The notes: generated by a model from the sequence alone, not told the origin. 64,000 nucleotides of DNA from Lachnospiraceae bacterium (GCA_015057365.1 SVEN01000011.1:1-64000), one strand, 5' to 3'. Positions 27,681-36,420 are shown, counted from the first letter of the stretch. Program-made: numbers and translations.

Positions 27681-28376
27681 ATGATTTTAGAATTACGGGA
27701 AAAGTCCGGAAAAAAGTATTCACTTATGTTAAACGGAGAGCGGTATTGTCGGTGCTATCCGGGGGATTTGCGCGGCTTCGGCTTTTCGGAGTTTACCGAA
27801 GGTTTCGAGACAGAGGTTACGGAAGAGGTTTTGGCGGAGCTTGAACGAACCGTGTTTTTGCCCCGGGCAAAGCGGCGTTCTTTGATGCTTCTCGGAAAGA
27901 AGGAGTATACAAGACGCGAAATGGAAAAGAAGCTTACCACCGACGGGTATCCGGAAGCCGTGAGAGAGGCAGTACTTGCTTGGCTTGCGGAGCTTCATTA
28001 TGTGGATGATTTGTCTTTTGCGGAGCGGTATGCCTTTTCTTTGCTCTCCCGTCACAGTGAGCGGGAGATACTGCAGAAGATGCAGTTAAAAGGTTTTGAG
28101 AAAGACCTAATAAAGGAGGCTCTTGCGGAGGCAAAGGAGCGGTACCGGGAGGAGCATTCCCGGATAGGTACGGATGGAGAGTGTAGTGATGACAGAGCAG
28201 AGTTTTCAGCCGAGCAGGAAGCAATCCGCATCTTTCTGCGTAAGAAGGGGTATCGGCCGGAGGCTGTGGATTCCGAGAAGAAAAAGAAGATGGTGACGTC
28301 CTTATATCGGAAGGGATTTTCTTTGCCGGATATCCGGACGGTTATCGGTGAATTTGAAGAGGATGTCGAGTTTTGA
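27681..28376 (+). CDS. recX: RecX family regulatory protein
   Basis: Negative modulator that binds RecA filaments. The 231-residue product shows the RecX helical-repeat pattern, with the segment RRSLMLLGKKEYTRREMEKKL and the following YVDDLSFAERYA. A charged insertion near 160-185 makes it slightly longer than many RecX proteins. The ATG at 27681 follows GTGAGG; the alternative ATG at 27657 is less likely. Position directly after recA supports the call. Confidence 0.88.
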   Translation: MILELREKSGKKYSLMLNGERYCRCYPGDLRGFGFSEFTEGFETEVTEEVLAELERTVFLPRAKRRSLMLLGKKEYTRREMEKKLTTDGYPEAVREAVLAWLAELHYVDDLSFAERYAFSLLSRHSEREILQKMQLKGFEKDLIKEALAEAKERYREEHSRIGTDGECSDDRAEFSAEQEAIRIFLRKKGYRPEAVDSEKKKKMVTSLYRKGFSLPDIRTVIGEFEEDVEF

Positions 28377-28379
28377 TAC

Positions 28380-28408
28380 TTGACGGTATATCCGCAATGT
28401 GATAAGAT
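28380..28408 (+). promoter_or_regulatory. Sigma-A promoter for the YegP-like gene
   Basis: TTGACG (28380-28385), a 17-bp spacer and TAAGAT (28403-28408), about 50 bases before the start codon. Confidence 0.65.
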
Positions 28409-28456
28409 AATTATATCAGATTTTTATGTGATATTATGCTAAGGAGGATTAGATTT

Positions 28457-28822
28457 ATGGGTAAGTTTGTTATCAAGGAAGTTGCAAGCGGTGTTAAGTT
28501 CGACTTAAAGGCAGGTAACGGTGAAGTTATCGCTACCAGTGAAGTATACACCACTGAGGCTGCTTGTAAGAAGGGCATTGCAAGTGTTATGAAGAATGCT
28601 CCGGTCGCAGGCGTTGAAGATCAGACCGCTGACGAAGTAGTAGCAGTTAAGAATCCGAAGTTTGAAGTATATCAGGATAAGGCCGGTGAATTCCGTTTCC
28701 GTTTAAAGGCAACCAACGGTCAGGTTATTGCTACCGGTGAGGGCTACAAGGCAAAGAATTCTTGCTTAAACGGCGTTGAGAGCGTAAAGAAGAACGCAAA
28801 GGACGCTAAGATTGAGAAGTAG
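28457..28822 (+). CDS. YegP family protein (two DUF1508 repeats)
   Basis: A 121-residue protein made of two similar units. Each has the DUF1508 pattern of F.LKA.NG.VIA.(S/G)E.Y followed by a C..G..SV..NA stretch (about 2-50 and 64-115). YegP-type proteins are small beta-alpha proteins of unknown function. AAGGAGG lies nine bases before the ATG at 28457. Codon use is strongly biased, like the ribosomal genes, so high expression is likely. It has its own promoter and terminator. Confidence 0.85.
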   Translation: MGKFVIKEVASGVKFDLKAGNGEVIATSEVYTTEAACKKGIASVMKNAPVAGVEDQTADEVVAVKNPKFEVYQDKAGEFRFRLKATNGQVIATGEGYKAKNSCLNGVESVKKNAKDAKIEK

Positions 28823-28873
28823 GACTGTACATAGCACGAGCAGGACTTAAAAATCAATATGATGTAGAACAGT

Positions 28874-28915
28874 AAATGTCCCTTAAGCGGATGCCGCTTG
28901 AGGGACATTTTTATA
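28874..28915 (+). terminator. Rho-independent terminator after the YegP-like gene
   Basis: A 17-bp stem (28874-28890 with 28894-28910, one G-T pair) with a 3-base loop, ending in a T run. Confidence 0.9.
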
Positions 28916-28921
28916 TGCAGA

Positions 28922-28962
28922 AAAGAAAAAATGGGGCGCGCATCGTAATGCGGTAGCCCCAT
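28922..28962 (-). terminator. Terminator of the minus-strand deacetylase gene
   Basis: On the minus strand, ATGGGGC (28962-28956) pairs with GCCCCAT (28937-28931), with an inner CGCAT/ATGCG stem, followed by TTTTTTCTTTT. It is convergent with the YegP-side terminator. Confidence 0.85.
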
Positions 28963-28976
28963 TGAAACTTTATGGA

Positions 28977-30383
28977 TTATCTGGCGTTAGTATATAATTG
29001 ACCATCCTTTAATTCCTGACCCTTTACCTTAAAGAGTTCGGATACGGATACAATCTGCCAGCCCTCAGCCACAAGCTGCGGAATCAAGGTTTCCATTGCA
29101 GAGGCAGTGGAGGAGTAGGTTTCGTGCATCAATACGATAGCACCGTCCTTTTTCTGGGTATTAATGGTATTGATAATCTGTTCTGCAGTAGCTCCTGCCC
29201 AGTCCTTACTGTCAATGCTACAGCTAATCAACGGCTCACGAACCGTGTTCTTTACCGTAACGTTAGCGGAAAGATACGGAGGACGAATCAGGAAATGCTC
29301 CAAACCGGTGATGGCGGTTAACTTGTCTGCCTGCTTTTGAATATCAGCCAACATCTTTTCCGGAGTCAACGTGGAAAGGTCGGAATGAGAGCTGGTATGA
29401 TTTCCGATTTCAAAGCCCATGTCGTAGGCACGCTTGATTTCCTTTTCGGTAGCCGCATTCATGGACTGACCCCAGTAGAAGAAGGTTGCATGCTGACCGG
29501 ATGCCGCAAGTGCATTCTGGATACGAATGGAAGTAGCGGTATCTGCGGTACCTACCGGACCGTCATCGAAGGTAAATGCAATCATCGGCTTAGACGGATC
29601 AATCCAGGAGATATCCGCATTGTTTTCCCAAATACCGGTATCATTCGGGTCCACCGGAATCGGAGTAGAGGTCGGCGCTGCAGTGCCGGAATTCCAACCG
29701 TCCTTCATATGGAAGGTGATGGAATATACGGTTGCATCAAATAAGGAATAATCGGTCAAATCATTATCACATGCCATCAAACCGATACCGGCTACCTTGG
29801 TTGTAAGATTCGGAGAAAGCTTGTGGTCAGCAATCCCATTTGTCTTACCGTCGTAACGAACAAATACTTCGGCAAAACTTTCGTCGTAAAGTTTTACGGC
29901 GAGGTTGCCGATTTCACTCTTCATTTTAACGGTTACACCGGTACAGAAACTCATATCCAGAGCATCCGGAAGTGATAACTTGATTTCCTGGTAGATATCC
30001 GCATATTGTAAGGAAATAGAACCGTCATCCAATACTTTATAGGTAGTACCGTAAGAGGTATTATAGGTTAAATCATTAAAGGTATAAGTTAAATCGTTCG
30101 GATTGACGGAAGGAGCCTGGGTCGCTACCGGAGCAGAGGTCGGAGCAGTAGTTGCAGTCGGAGCCGGTGTCGCGGTTGGCTTTGCGGTTGCGGTCGGAGC
30201 CGGCGTAGCAGTTGCCGGACCATCACCTCTTTCATCGGAAGACGGGGCAACGGTTGCAGTCGGTTCCGGAGTAGCAGTAACATCTGTCGGCAAAACATAA
30301 TCCGGAGTCTTCGGAGCACATGCACCGAAACAACTGATCGTCATACAAAGGATAAAAAGCAGTGAAAGAATTCTTTTTTTCAT
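28977..30383 (-). CDS. Polysaccharide deacetylase lipoprotein (NodB domain)
   Basis: A 468-residue surface lipoprotein. The signal peptide ends in the lipobox CFGAC (about residue 22). A Thr/Pro/Ala-rich linker (about 35-90) follows, then a beta-rich region (about 95-235) that may bind carbohydrate, and then a NodB deacetylase domain (about 260-450). NodB metal and catalytic motifs are visible: TFDDGP, HTSSH, RPPYLS and LMHE. The enzyme probably removes acetyl groups from peptidoglycan or another cell-surface glycan. GGGAGG precedes the ATG. Confidence 0.88.
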   Translation of the reverse strand: MKKRILSLLFILCMTISCFGACAPKTPDYVLPTDVTATPEPTATVAPSSDERGDGPATATPAPTATAKPTATPAPTATTAPTSAPVATQAPSVNPNDLTYTFNDLTYNTSYGTTYKVLDDGSISLQYADIYQEIKLSLPDALDMSFCTGVTVKMKSEIGNLAVKLYDESFAEVFVRYDGKTNGIADHKLSPNLTTKVAGIGLMACDNDLTDYSLFDATVYSITFHMKDGWNSGTAAPTSTPIPVDPNDTGIWENNADISWIDPSKPMIAFTFDDGPVGTADTATSIRIQNALAASGQHATFFYWGQSMNAATEKEIKRAYDMGFEIGNHTSSHSDLSTLTPEKMLADIQKQADKLTAITGLEHFLIRPPYLSANVTVKNTVREPLISCSIDSKDWAGATAEQIINTINTQKKDGAIVLMHETYSSTASAMETLIPQLVAEGWQIVSVSELFKVKGQELKDGQLYTNAR

Positions 30384-30441
30384 AATGTACCTCCCAAATA
30401 GTAAAATATAAGCAAAATAGTAATAATAAAACGAAAACGGA

Positions 30442-30969
30442 TTATTTATCCAGGGTTATCGGCTCATCATATGTAACGCCGAAGGTCTCTGCGGTAACGG
30501 TCTGCATTACCTGCGGATGTGCCGGACGGTCGCTCCAATCGGTCGGAACGGCAGCAATGCGGTTAACTACGTCCAGTCCCTCGATGACCTTACCGAATGC
30601 GGCGTAGGAACCGTCAAGGTGCGGAGAAGTTCTGTGCATAATAAAGAACTGGGAACCTGCGGAATCCGGATGTTGTGCACGAGCCATGGAAAGCACGCCC
30701 TCGGTGTGTCGTAAATCATTCTTAAAACCGTTCATGGCAAATTCGCCCGGAATGGAGTAGCCCGGACCACCCATACCGGTGCCGTCCGGACAGCCGCCCT
30801 GAATCATAAAACCGCTGATAACGCGGTGGAAAATCAAGCCGTTGTAGTAGCCCTTGTTTACAAGGGAAAGAAAATTCTTCACAGTGTTCGGAGCAATTTC
30901 CGGGTAAAGTTCCGCGCGGATTTGCTCACCGTTTTCCATTGTAATGGTAATAATCGGATTTTGAGCCAT
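30442..30969 (-). CDS. Cyclophilin-type peptidyl-prolyl cis-trans isomerase
   Basis: A 175-residue cytoplasmic cyclophilin that speeds proline isomerisation. Visible motifs are FHRVISGFMIQGGCPDGTG, GEFAMNGFKN, SMARAQHPDSAGSQFFIM and AFGKVIEGLDVV, which carry the active-site Arg, Phe, Gln and His equivalents. No signal peptide is present. AGGAGG precedes the ATG. It reads away from the decarboxylase operon and is followed by the deacetylase gene 58 bases downstream. Confidence 0.93.
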   Translation of the reverse strand: MAQNPIITITMENGEQIRAELYPEIAPNTVKNFLSLVNKGYYNGLIFHRVISGFMIQGGCPDGTGMGGPGYSIPGEFAMNGFKNDLRHTEGVLSMARAQHPDSAGSQFFIMHRTSPHLDGSYAAFGKVIEGLDVVNRIAAVPTDWSDRPAHPQVMQTVTAETFGVTYDEPITLDK

Positions 30970-31063
30970 AATGACCTCCTAATGCTTCTTTATAATATAT
31001 CGCTGTACATGTAGTTGTATAGCTTATATATTATATCAAAAAAAGGGAAAGATGTCAAAGAGA

Positions 31064-31191
31064 AGGTGAAGGGGGATTTGTCACCTCGAATCCGCAGCCT
31101 GGCTGCTTCATTTCGGTGAGGGACGTCGTCCCTATACAAAATACAACAAAGCCGACTTGTGAGCAAGCTCGCGCCGACTTTATTGTATTTT
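31064..31191. repeat. Hairpin-rich intergenic region upstream of the decarboxylase operon
   Basis: The 428-base gap 30970-31397 holds no gene. It contains a series of stems: AGGTGA/TCACCT (31064-31086), GCAGCC/GGCTGC (about 31094-31106), AGGGAC/GTCCCT (about 31119-31133), and a larger imperfect palindrome pairing 31137-31154 with 31174-31191 (18 positions, two mismatches). They resemble REP- or MITE-like relics, but no second copy was found in the window. Confidence 0.45.
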
Positions 31192-31278
31192 GATACGGAT
31201 TGAACCTGCCTGAAAACAGTCATGTTAAGATTGTGTTTAGAACTGTATTATTTTGGTAAAAATTTGTCAAATATAGGC

Positions 31279-31307
31279 TTGCTTTTTGAAATGATTAAGG
31301 ATATAAT
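31279..31307 (+). promoter_or_regulatory. Sigma-A promoter of the Na+-decarboxylase operon
   Basis: TTGCTT (31279-31284), a 17-bp spacer and TATAAT (31302-31307), giving a leader of about 85 bases before the first gene. Confidence 0.7.
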
Positions 31308-31314
31308 ATAATCG

Positions 31315-31354
31315 GCGTAATTTGGTGGTTCAATTTTACGCTGTCAATTTTTTT
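31315..31354 (+). promoter_or_regulatory. Terminator-like leader hairpin (possible attenuator)
   Basis: GCGTAA (31315-31320) pairs with TTACGC (31336-31341), with extra A-T pairs, and is followed by TGTCAA and seven T residues inside the 5' leader. This would stop transcription unless another fold replaces it. It does not match any riboswitch class known to me. Confidence 0.4.
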
Positions 31355-31397
31355 CGGTTCTACGAAAGTAATATTATAGAAAAATGGAGGCAGTAAG

Positions 31398-32831
31398 ATG
31401 AGTAGTACAACAAAATTGTCGGCAAGAGATCGCATTATGACCTTGCTTGACGACAGCAGCTTTGTTGAAATCGGTGCTCTTGTTACGAAAAGAAATACTG
31501 ATTTCAATCTGGCTCAGACAGATGCTCCGTCGGACGGTGTTATCACCGGTTACGGTTTGATCGACGGCGATCTTGTTTATGTTTACAGCCAGGACGCAGC
31601 GGTGTTAAACGGCACCATGGGTGAAATGCATGCGAAAAAGATTGCAGCCATGTACGACTTTGCTTTGAAGGTCGGAGCTCCGGTCATCGGTCTCATTGAC
31701 TGTGCCGGCATGCGCTTACAGGAAGCAACCGACGCATTGGCAGGCTTTGGAACTGTTTATTTAAAGCAATGCATGGCATCCGGTGTGATTCCGCAGATTA
31801 CCGCTGTTTTCGGCACTTGTGGCGGTGGCTGTGCAGTTTCTTCCGCATTGAGTGATTTTACCTTTATGCCGACAGAGGGAGCAAAGCTTTTTGTGAATTC
31901 CCCGAATGCGGTAGAGGGTAATTTTGTAGGAAAGTGCGATACATCCACAGCACAGTTCCAGGCAGAAGCAGGTGCGGTTGATGTTGTAAAGGAGAATGAA
32001 GCAGAGGTTCTTGCTTCTATCCGTAACTTAGTATCTTTCCTGCCTTGCAATAACGAAGCGGATTACGCTTTCGAGTGCGTGGATGATTTAAACAGAGCTA
32101 CGGAAGCTTTCGGTGAGCTTTCCTGTGATCCGGCAGCTGCGCTTGCGGAAATTGCGGATGACCGTGAGTTCTTTGAGCTGAAAGCAGACTATGCCAAGGA
32201 AATGGTAACCGGTTTCATTCGTCTGAACGGCGCAACGGTAGGTGCTGTTGCAAACCGCAGTGCAGTGCTTGATGAAAACGGAAAGGCAACGGAAAAGTTC
32301 GATACCCTTCTTACCACTAAGGGATGCGGCAAGGCAGAGCGTTTTGTAAAATTCTGTGACGCATTCGGTATTCCGGTATTAACGCTTACGAACGTAACCG
32401 GCTATGCTTCTTCCATGTGCGAAGAAAAGTCGGTGGCTCTTGCGGCAGCAAAGTTAACCAATGCATTTGCGTCTGCTACGGTTCCGAAGGTGAATCTGAT
32501 TTGCAATAACGCAATGGGTAGTGCATACATTACCATGAATTCCAAGCATATCGGTGCTGATTTAGTGTTTGCGCTTGATACGGCAAAGGTGGGCATGATG
32601 GATGCAAAGCTTGCGGCTCAGATTATGTATGCGGGCGAGTCCGAAGCAGTTCGCAGTGAGAAAGCGGCAGAGTATGATGAGTTACAGTGCAGTGCGGTGG
32701 CGGCAGCGAAGCGCGGCTATGTAGACAGCATTATCGAAGCAGATGCGGTCAGACAGCATTTGGTTTATGCATTCGAGATGCTGTACACAAAGAGAGAAGC
32801 ACGTCCGTCCAAAAAGCACGGAACTGTGTAG
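31398..32831 (+). CDS. Acyl-CoA carboxyltransferase subunit (MmdA/12S type)
   Basis: A 477-residue biotin-dependent carboxyltransferase with two crotonase-like halves. Such subunits move CO2 between an acyl-CoA (methylmalonyl-, glutaconyl- or malonyl-CoA) and biotin. The N-terminal LSARDRIMTLLDDSSFVEI is family-typical. Glycine-rich oxyanion-hole segments are seen at GTCGGGCAVSSAL and in the second half at NAMGSAYITM. It is shorter than classical MmdA (about 510-520 residues). It is the first gene of a five-gene operon. Acyl-CoA specificity cannot be assigned from sequence alone. Confidence 0.85.
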   Translation: MSSTTKLSARDRIMTLLDDSSFVEIGALVTKRNTDFNLAQTDAPSDGVITGYGLIDGDLVYVYSQDAAVLNGTMGEMHAKKIAAMYDFALKVGAPVIGLIDCAGMRLQEATDALAGFGTVYLKQCMASGVIPQITAVFGTCGGGCAVSSALSDFTFMPTEGAKLFVNSPNAVEGNFVGKCDTSTAQFQAEAGAVDVVKENEAEVLASIRNLVSFLPCNNEADYAFECVDDLNRATEAFGELSCDPAAALAEIADDREFFELKADYAKEMVTGFIRLNGATVGAVANRSAVLDENGKATEKFDTLLTTKGCGKAERFVKFCDAFGIPVLTLTNVTGYASSMCEEKSVALAAAKLTNAFASATVPKVNLICNNAMGSAYITMNSKHIGADLVFALDTAKVGMMDAKLAAQIMYAGESEAVRSEKAAEYDELQCSAVAAAKRGYVDSIIEADAVRQHLVYAFEMLYTKREARPSKKHGTV

Positions 32832-32843
32832 TGAGGTGACGCT

Positions 32844-33281
32844 ATGAATTTTGAATCTGTTTTTTTAGCAAGTAAGTGGGAACAACATTGGGATAATGTT
32901 GCAAAGGCTATGCCGGAAGCGGTTTCCAATACCATTGTCGGTGTTTTGGTAGTGTTCTGTGCATTACTCTTTTTCTCCTTTATAATTTCACTGTTAAAGT
33001 ATGTAAATGTAATTGAAAATAAGAAGAATGCAAAGAAGGAAGCAAAGGCGGAAGAAAAGGCTGTTCCGATGGCAGCAATCGAGAATACGGTGGCACAGAT
33101 TGAGGAAGAGGAGCTTTGTAACGATGCAGAGCTGGTTGCTGTAATTACGGCTGCGATTTATGAATACGAAGCGGCTGCTGCAGCTGCACAGGCTCAGGCA
33201 CAGGGTCTTCCGGCCCCGGTAAGAACGAATCAGAACGGCTTGGTAGTACGTTCCATTCGTCGTGCAAGATGTAACTGGTAA
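32844..33281 (+). CDS. OadG-like small membrane subunit
   Basis: A 145-residue protein with one transmembrane helix (about 31-53) and a charged, Ala/Glu-rich cytoplasmic tail ending in VVRSIRRARCNW. Position, size and single-helix layout match the gamma/OadG subunit that tethers carboxyltransferase to the Na+ pump and helps assembly. Sequence conservation in this family is low, so the call rests largely on context. Confidence 0.75.
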   Translation: MNFESVFLASKWEQHWDNVAKAMPEAVSNTIVGVLVVFCALLFFSFIISLLKYVNVIENKKNAKKEAKAEEKAVPMAAIENTVAQIEEEELCNDAELVAVITAAIYEYEAAAAAAQAQAQGLPAPVRTNQNGLVVRSIRRARCNW

Positions 33282-33336
33282 TAGGCAATAAAGAAAATCA
33301 AAACAAATTATAGTTTATTAATGGAGGCAAATTATT

Positions 33337-33711
33337 ATGAAGAATTATACGATTACTGTGAATGGCAATGTTTATAATGTATCTGTAGAAGAAGGCGTTG
33401 GTGCAGTAGCAGCAGCTCCGGTAGCAGCACCGGCAGCAGCACCGGCAGCAGCTCCGGCACCGGCTCCGAAGGCAGCAGCACCGGCGGGCGCAGCAGGCGC
33501 AGTTAAGGTTAACGCTCCGATGCCGGGTAAGATTCTTGCTGTTAAGACCAGTGTTGGTGCAGCTGTAAAGAAGGGTGATGTTGTTCTTGTTCTTGAGGCA
33601 ATGAAGATGGAGAATGAAATCGTAGCTCCGCAGGACGGTACCGTAGCAAGCATCGCAGTTTCTGTCGGTGCAAGTGTTGAGTCCGGCGAGGTTATGCTTA
33701 CGTTAAACTAA
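33337..33711 (+). CDS. Biotin carboxyl carrier protein (decarboxylase 1.3S/gamma type)
   Basis: A 124-residue carrier that ferries carboxybiotin between carboxyltransferase and pump. A short N-terminal domain (about 1-28) is joined by an Ala/Pro linker (about 29-53) to a biotinyl domain with the biotinylation motif EAMKMEN, the lysine near residue 89. It is preceded by GGAGG. The absence of a biotin carboxylase gene nearby supports a decarboxylating or transferring, not ATP-driven, cycle. Confidence 0.93.
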   Translation: MKNYTITVNGNVYNVSVEEGVGAVAAAPVAAPAAAPAAAPAPAPKAAAPAGAAGAVKVNAPMPGKILAVKTSVGAAVKKGDVVLVLEAMKMENEIVAPQDGTVASIAVSVGASVESGEVMLTLN

Positions 33712-33727
33712 TCAGGAGGTAATTTCC

Positions 33728-34999
33728 ATGGGTAACATTGGTGATACGCTGATGGGATTGCTTGAGAGTACCGGTTTTACCAAGCTTTATTGGGGAAACT
33801 ATGTTATGATTTTGGTCGCTCTCGTATTCCTTTATCTGGCGATTGTAAAAGGCTATGAACCGCTTTTGTTAGTTCCGATTTCCTTCGGTATGTTGTTAGT
33901 TAATCTTTGCCCGGGTATTATGGCGGAGCCGTATACGACATACTACAATTCCGCAGGCGAAATGGTTTGCAAATTAACCGGAAATGAATATACAAATGCG
34001 TTAGGTGAAATAATAACTCAGCCGATTGCTGAAATTATGGCAACGGTAGATCCGTCAAAGACAGTAGAGACTGCAGGCGGTTTGCTTCACTACTTCTTCA
34101 TGTTGGATGAACTTGCAATTCTTCCGTGTCTGATTTTCATGGGCGTAGGTGCTATGACAGACTTCGGACCACTTATTGCAAATCCGAAGAGCTTCCTTCT
34201 CGGTGCAGCAGCACAGCTCGGTATTTTCGCAGCATATTTCTTTGCGATTATTATGGGCTTTAACGGAAAGGCAGCAGCAGCTATCTCCATTATCGGAGGT
34301 GCAGACGGCCCGACTTCCATCTTCCTTGCGATGAAGCTTGGTCAGACGCAGCTTATGGGACCGATTGCGGTTGCGGCATATTCCTACATGTCCTTAGTTC
34401 CGATTATTCAGCCTCCGATTATGAAGCTTCTTACGACGGAAAAGGAACGTAAGATTAAGATGGAGCAGCTTCGTCCGGTTTCAAAACTTGAGAAGGTGTT
34501 GTTCCCGATTATCGTTACGATCGTAGTAGTACTTATTCTTCCGGATACCGCAGCTTTGGTTGGTAGCCTTATGCTCGGCAACCTGTTCCGTGAGTCCGGT
34601 GTTGTAAAGCAGCTTCAGGAGACTGCATCCAACGCACTCATGTACATTGTTGTTATTTTACTCGGTACTTCCGTTGGTGCAACCACCAGCGCACAGGCTT
34701 TCCTGCGCTTGGATACCATTAAGATTGTTGGTCTTGGTTTGATTGCGTTTGCAATCGGTACTGCAGGCGGTACATTATTCGGTAAATTAATGTGCAAGGC
34801 GACGAAGGGTAAGATTAATCCGCTTATCGGTTCTGCCGGTGTATCCGCTGTGCCGATGGCTGCCCGTGTATCCCAGAAGGTTGGTGCGGAGGCTGATCCG
34901 AGCAACTTCCTTCTTATGCATGCAATGGGACCGAACGTAGCGGGTGTTATCGGTACTGCAGTAGCAGCCGGTGTATTTATGGCAATTTTCGGAGTATAA
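33728..34999 (+). CDS. oadB: Sodium ion-translocating decarboxylase subunit beta (OadB/GcdB/MmdB family)
   Basis: A 423-residue integral membrane protein with about nine to eleven helices. It decarboxylates carboxybiotin and uses the energy to export Na+. The family signature IIGGADGPTSIF, containing the essential aspartate, is at about residues 190-201. A periplasmic loop of about 60 residues follows helix 2 (about 55-115). AGGAGG lies just before the ATG. It links this operon to sodium-motive force generation, which may in turn support the KtrAB system downstream. Confidence 0.95.
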   Translation: MGNIGDTLMGLLESTGFTKLYWGNYVMILVALVFLYLAIVKGYEPLLLVPISFGMLLVNLCPGIMAEPYTTYYNSAGEMVCKLTGNEYTNALGEIITQPIAEIMATVDPSKTVETAGGLLHYFFMLDELAILPCLIFMGVGAMTDFGPLIANPKSFLLGAAAQLGIFAAYFFAIIMGFNGKAAAAISIIGGADGPTSIFLAMKLGQTQLMGPIAVAAYSYMSLVPIIQPPIMKLLTTEKERKIKMEQLRPVSKLEKVLFPIIVTIVVVLILPDTAALVGSLMLGNLFRESGVVKQLQETASNALMYIVVILLGTSVGATTSAQAFLRLDTIKIVGLGLIAFAIGTAGGTLFGKLMCKATKGKINPLIGSAGVSAVPMAARVSQKVGAEADPSNFLLMHAMGPNVAGVIGTAVAAGVFMAIFGV

Positions 35000-35014
35000 A
35001 ATAGGAGGTTCACA

Positions 35015-36409
35015 ATGGCAGTAAAGATTACAGAGACCATTTTACGTGATGCACATCAGTCCTTGATTGCAACCCGTATGACAACGGAACAGATGCTTCC
35101 GATTATTGAAAAGATGGATAAGGTAGGCTACCACTCTGTAGAGTGTTGGGGCGGTGCTACCTTCGATGCTTCCCTGCGTTTCTTAAAGGAAGATCCGTGG
35201 GAGCGTTTAAGAAAGCTTCGTGCAGGCTTCAAGAACACCAAGTTACAGATGTTATTCCGTGGACAGAACATCCTCGGCTACAATCATTATTCCGATGACG
35301 TAGTTGAGTACTTTGTTCAGAAGTCCATCGCAAACGGTATTGATATTATTCGTATTTTCGACTGTTTCAACGATTTACGTAACTTACAGACCGCAGTTAA
35401 GGCAGCAAATAAGGAAAAGGGACATGCACAGATCGCTCTTGCATATACCCTTGGTGATGCTTACACTTTAGATTACTGGAAGGAAACCGCTCGTCGTATT
35501 GAGGAGATGGGTGCAGATTCCCTTTGTATCAAGGATATGGCAGGTCTTTTGGTTCCGTACGAGGCTGATAAGCTGGTTAAGGCTCTTAAGGAAGGCACCA
35601 AGCTTCCGATTCAGCTTCATACCCACTACACCTCCGGTGTGGCTGCTATGACCTATATGAAGGCGGTTGAAGCAGGCTGTGATATCATTGATACCGCAAT
35701 GTCTCCGTTCTCCATGGGTACCAGCCAGCCGGCAACGGAAGTTATGGTTGAGACCTTTAAGGGAACCGAGTACGATACCGGTTTGGACCAGAATCTGTTA
35801 GCTGAAATCGCTAATTACTTCCGTCCGATGCAGGAGGAAGCATTAAAGAGCGGTCTTCTTAATCCGAAGGTTATGGGCGTAGACATCAAGACCCTTCTTT
35901 ATCAGGTTCCGGGTGGTATGCTTTCCAACCTTGTTTCCCAGCTGAAGGAAGCAAAGGCAGAGGATAAGTTCTACGATGTATTAAAGGAGATTCCGGAGGT
36001 TCGTAAGGACTTCGGTGAGCCGCCGCTTGTTACTCCGTCTTCCCAGATCGTGGGTACTCAGGCAGTTCTCAATGTGCTTCAGGGCGAGCGTTACAAGATG
36101 GTAACGAAGGAGTCTAAGAAGGTTCTTTCCGGAGAGTTCGGTCAGACCATTAAGCCGTTCAATCCGGAAGTACAGAAGAAGGCAATCGGCGATGTAGAGC
36201 CGATTACCTGCCGTCCGGCAGACAAGATTGCTCCGCAGCTTGCTAAGTTTGAGGAGGAAATCAAGGAATGGAAGCAGCAGGATGAGGATGTTTTATCCTA
36301 CGCACTGTTCCCGCAGGTGGCTATGGAGTTCTTCAAGCACCGTCAGGCACAGCAGACCAAGGTCGATGTGAATGCGGCTGATACCAAGAACCAGGCATAT
36401 CCGGTTTAA
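35015..36409 (+). CDS. oadA: Oxaloacetate/pyruvate carboxyltransferase subunit (OadA/PycB/5S type)
   Basis: A 464-residue TIM-barrel carboxyltransferase that transfers CO2 between oxaloacetate and biotin. Signatures are RDAHQSL near residue 11, VECWGGATFD, LFRGQNILGY, the metal/carbamyl-lysine motif CIKDMAGLL and LHTHYTSG. It ends soon after the helical domain and has no biotinyl domain, which is supplied by the separate carrier in the operon, as in the 5S subunit of transcarboxylase. AGGAGG precedes the ATG. It is the last gene before a terminator. Confidence 0.93.
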   Translation: MAVKITETILRDAHQSLIATRMTTEQMLPIIEKMDKVGYHSVECWGGATFDASLRFLKEDPWERLRKLRAGFKNTKLQMLFRGQNILGYNHYSDDVVEYFVQKSIANGIDIIRIFDCFNDLRNLQTAVKAANKEKGHAQIALAYTLGDAYTLDYWKETARRIEEMGADSLCIKDMAGLLVPYEADKLVKALKEGTKLPIQLHTHYTSGVAAMTYMKAVEAGCDIIDTAMSPFSMGTSQPATEVMVETFKGTEYDTGLDQNLLAEIANYFRPMQEEALKSGLLNPKVMGVDIKTLLYQVPGGMLSNLVSQLKEAKAEDKFYDVLKEIPEVRKDFGEPPLVTPSSQIVGTQAVLNVLQGERYKMVTKESKKVLSGEFGQTIKPFNPEVQKKAIGDVEPITCRPADKIAPQLAKFEEEIKEWKQQDEDVLSYALFPQVAMEFFKHRQAQQTKVDVNAADTKNQAYPV

Positions 36410-36420
36410 TAAAGATTCAG

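Noticed and set aside
30103-30325. Repetitive bases opposite the deacetylase linker
   Set aside because: They encode the Thr/Pro/Ala linker of the lipoprotein; unit lengths are irregular, so it is not a satellite or CRISPR.
33372-33653. Minus-strand 93-residue reading frame and repeated Ala/Pro codons in the biotin carrier gene
   Set aside because: It is the shadow of the Ala/Pro linker of the carrier; the short repeats are GCA/CCG codons, not a CRISPR array.
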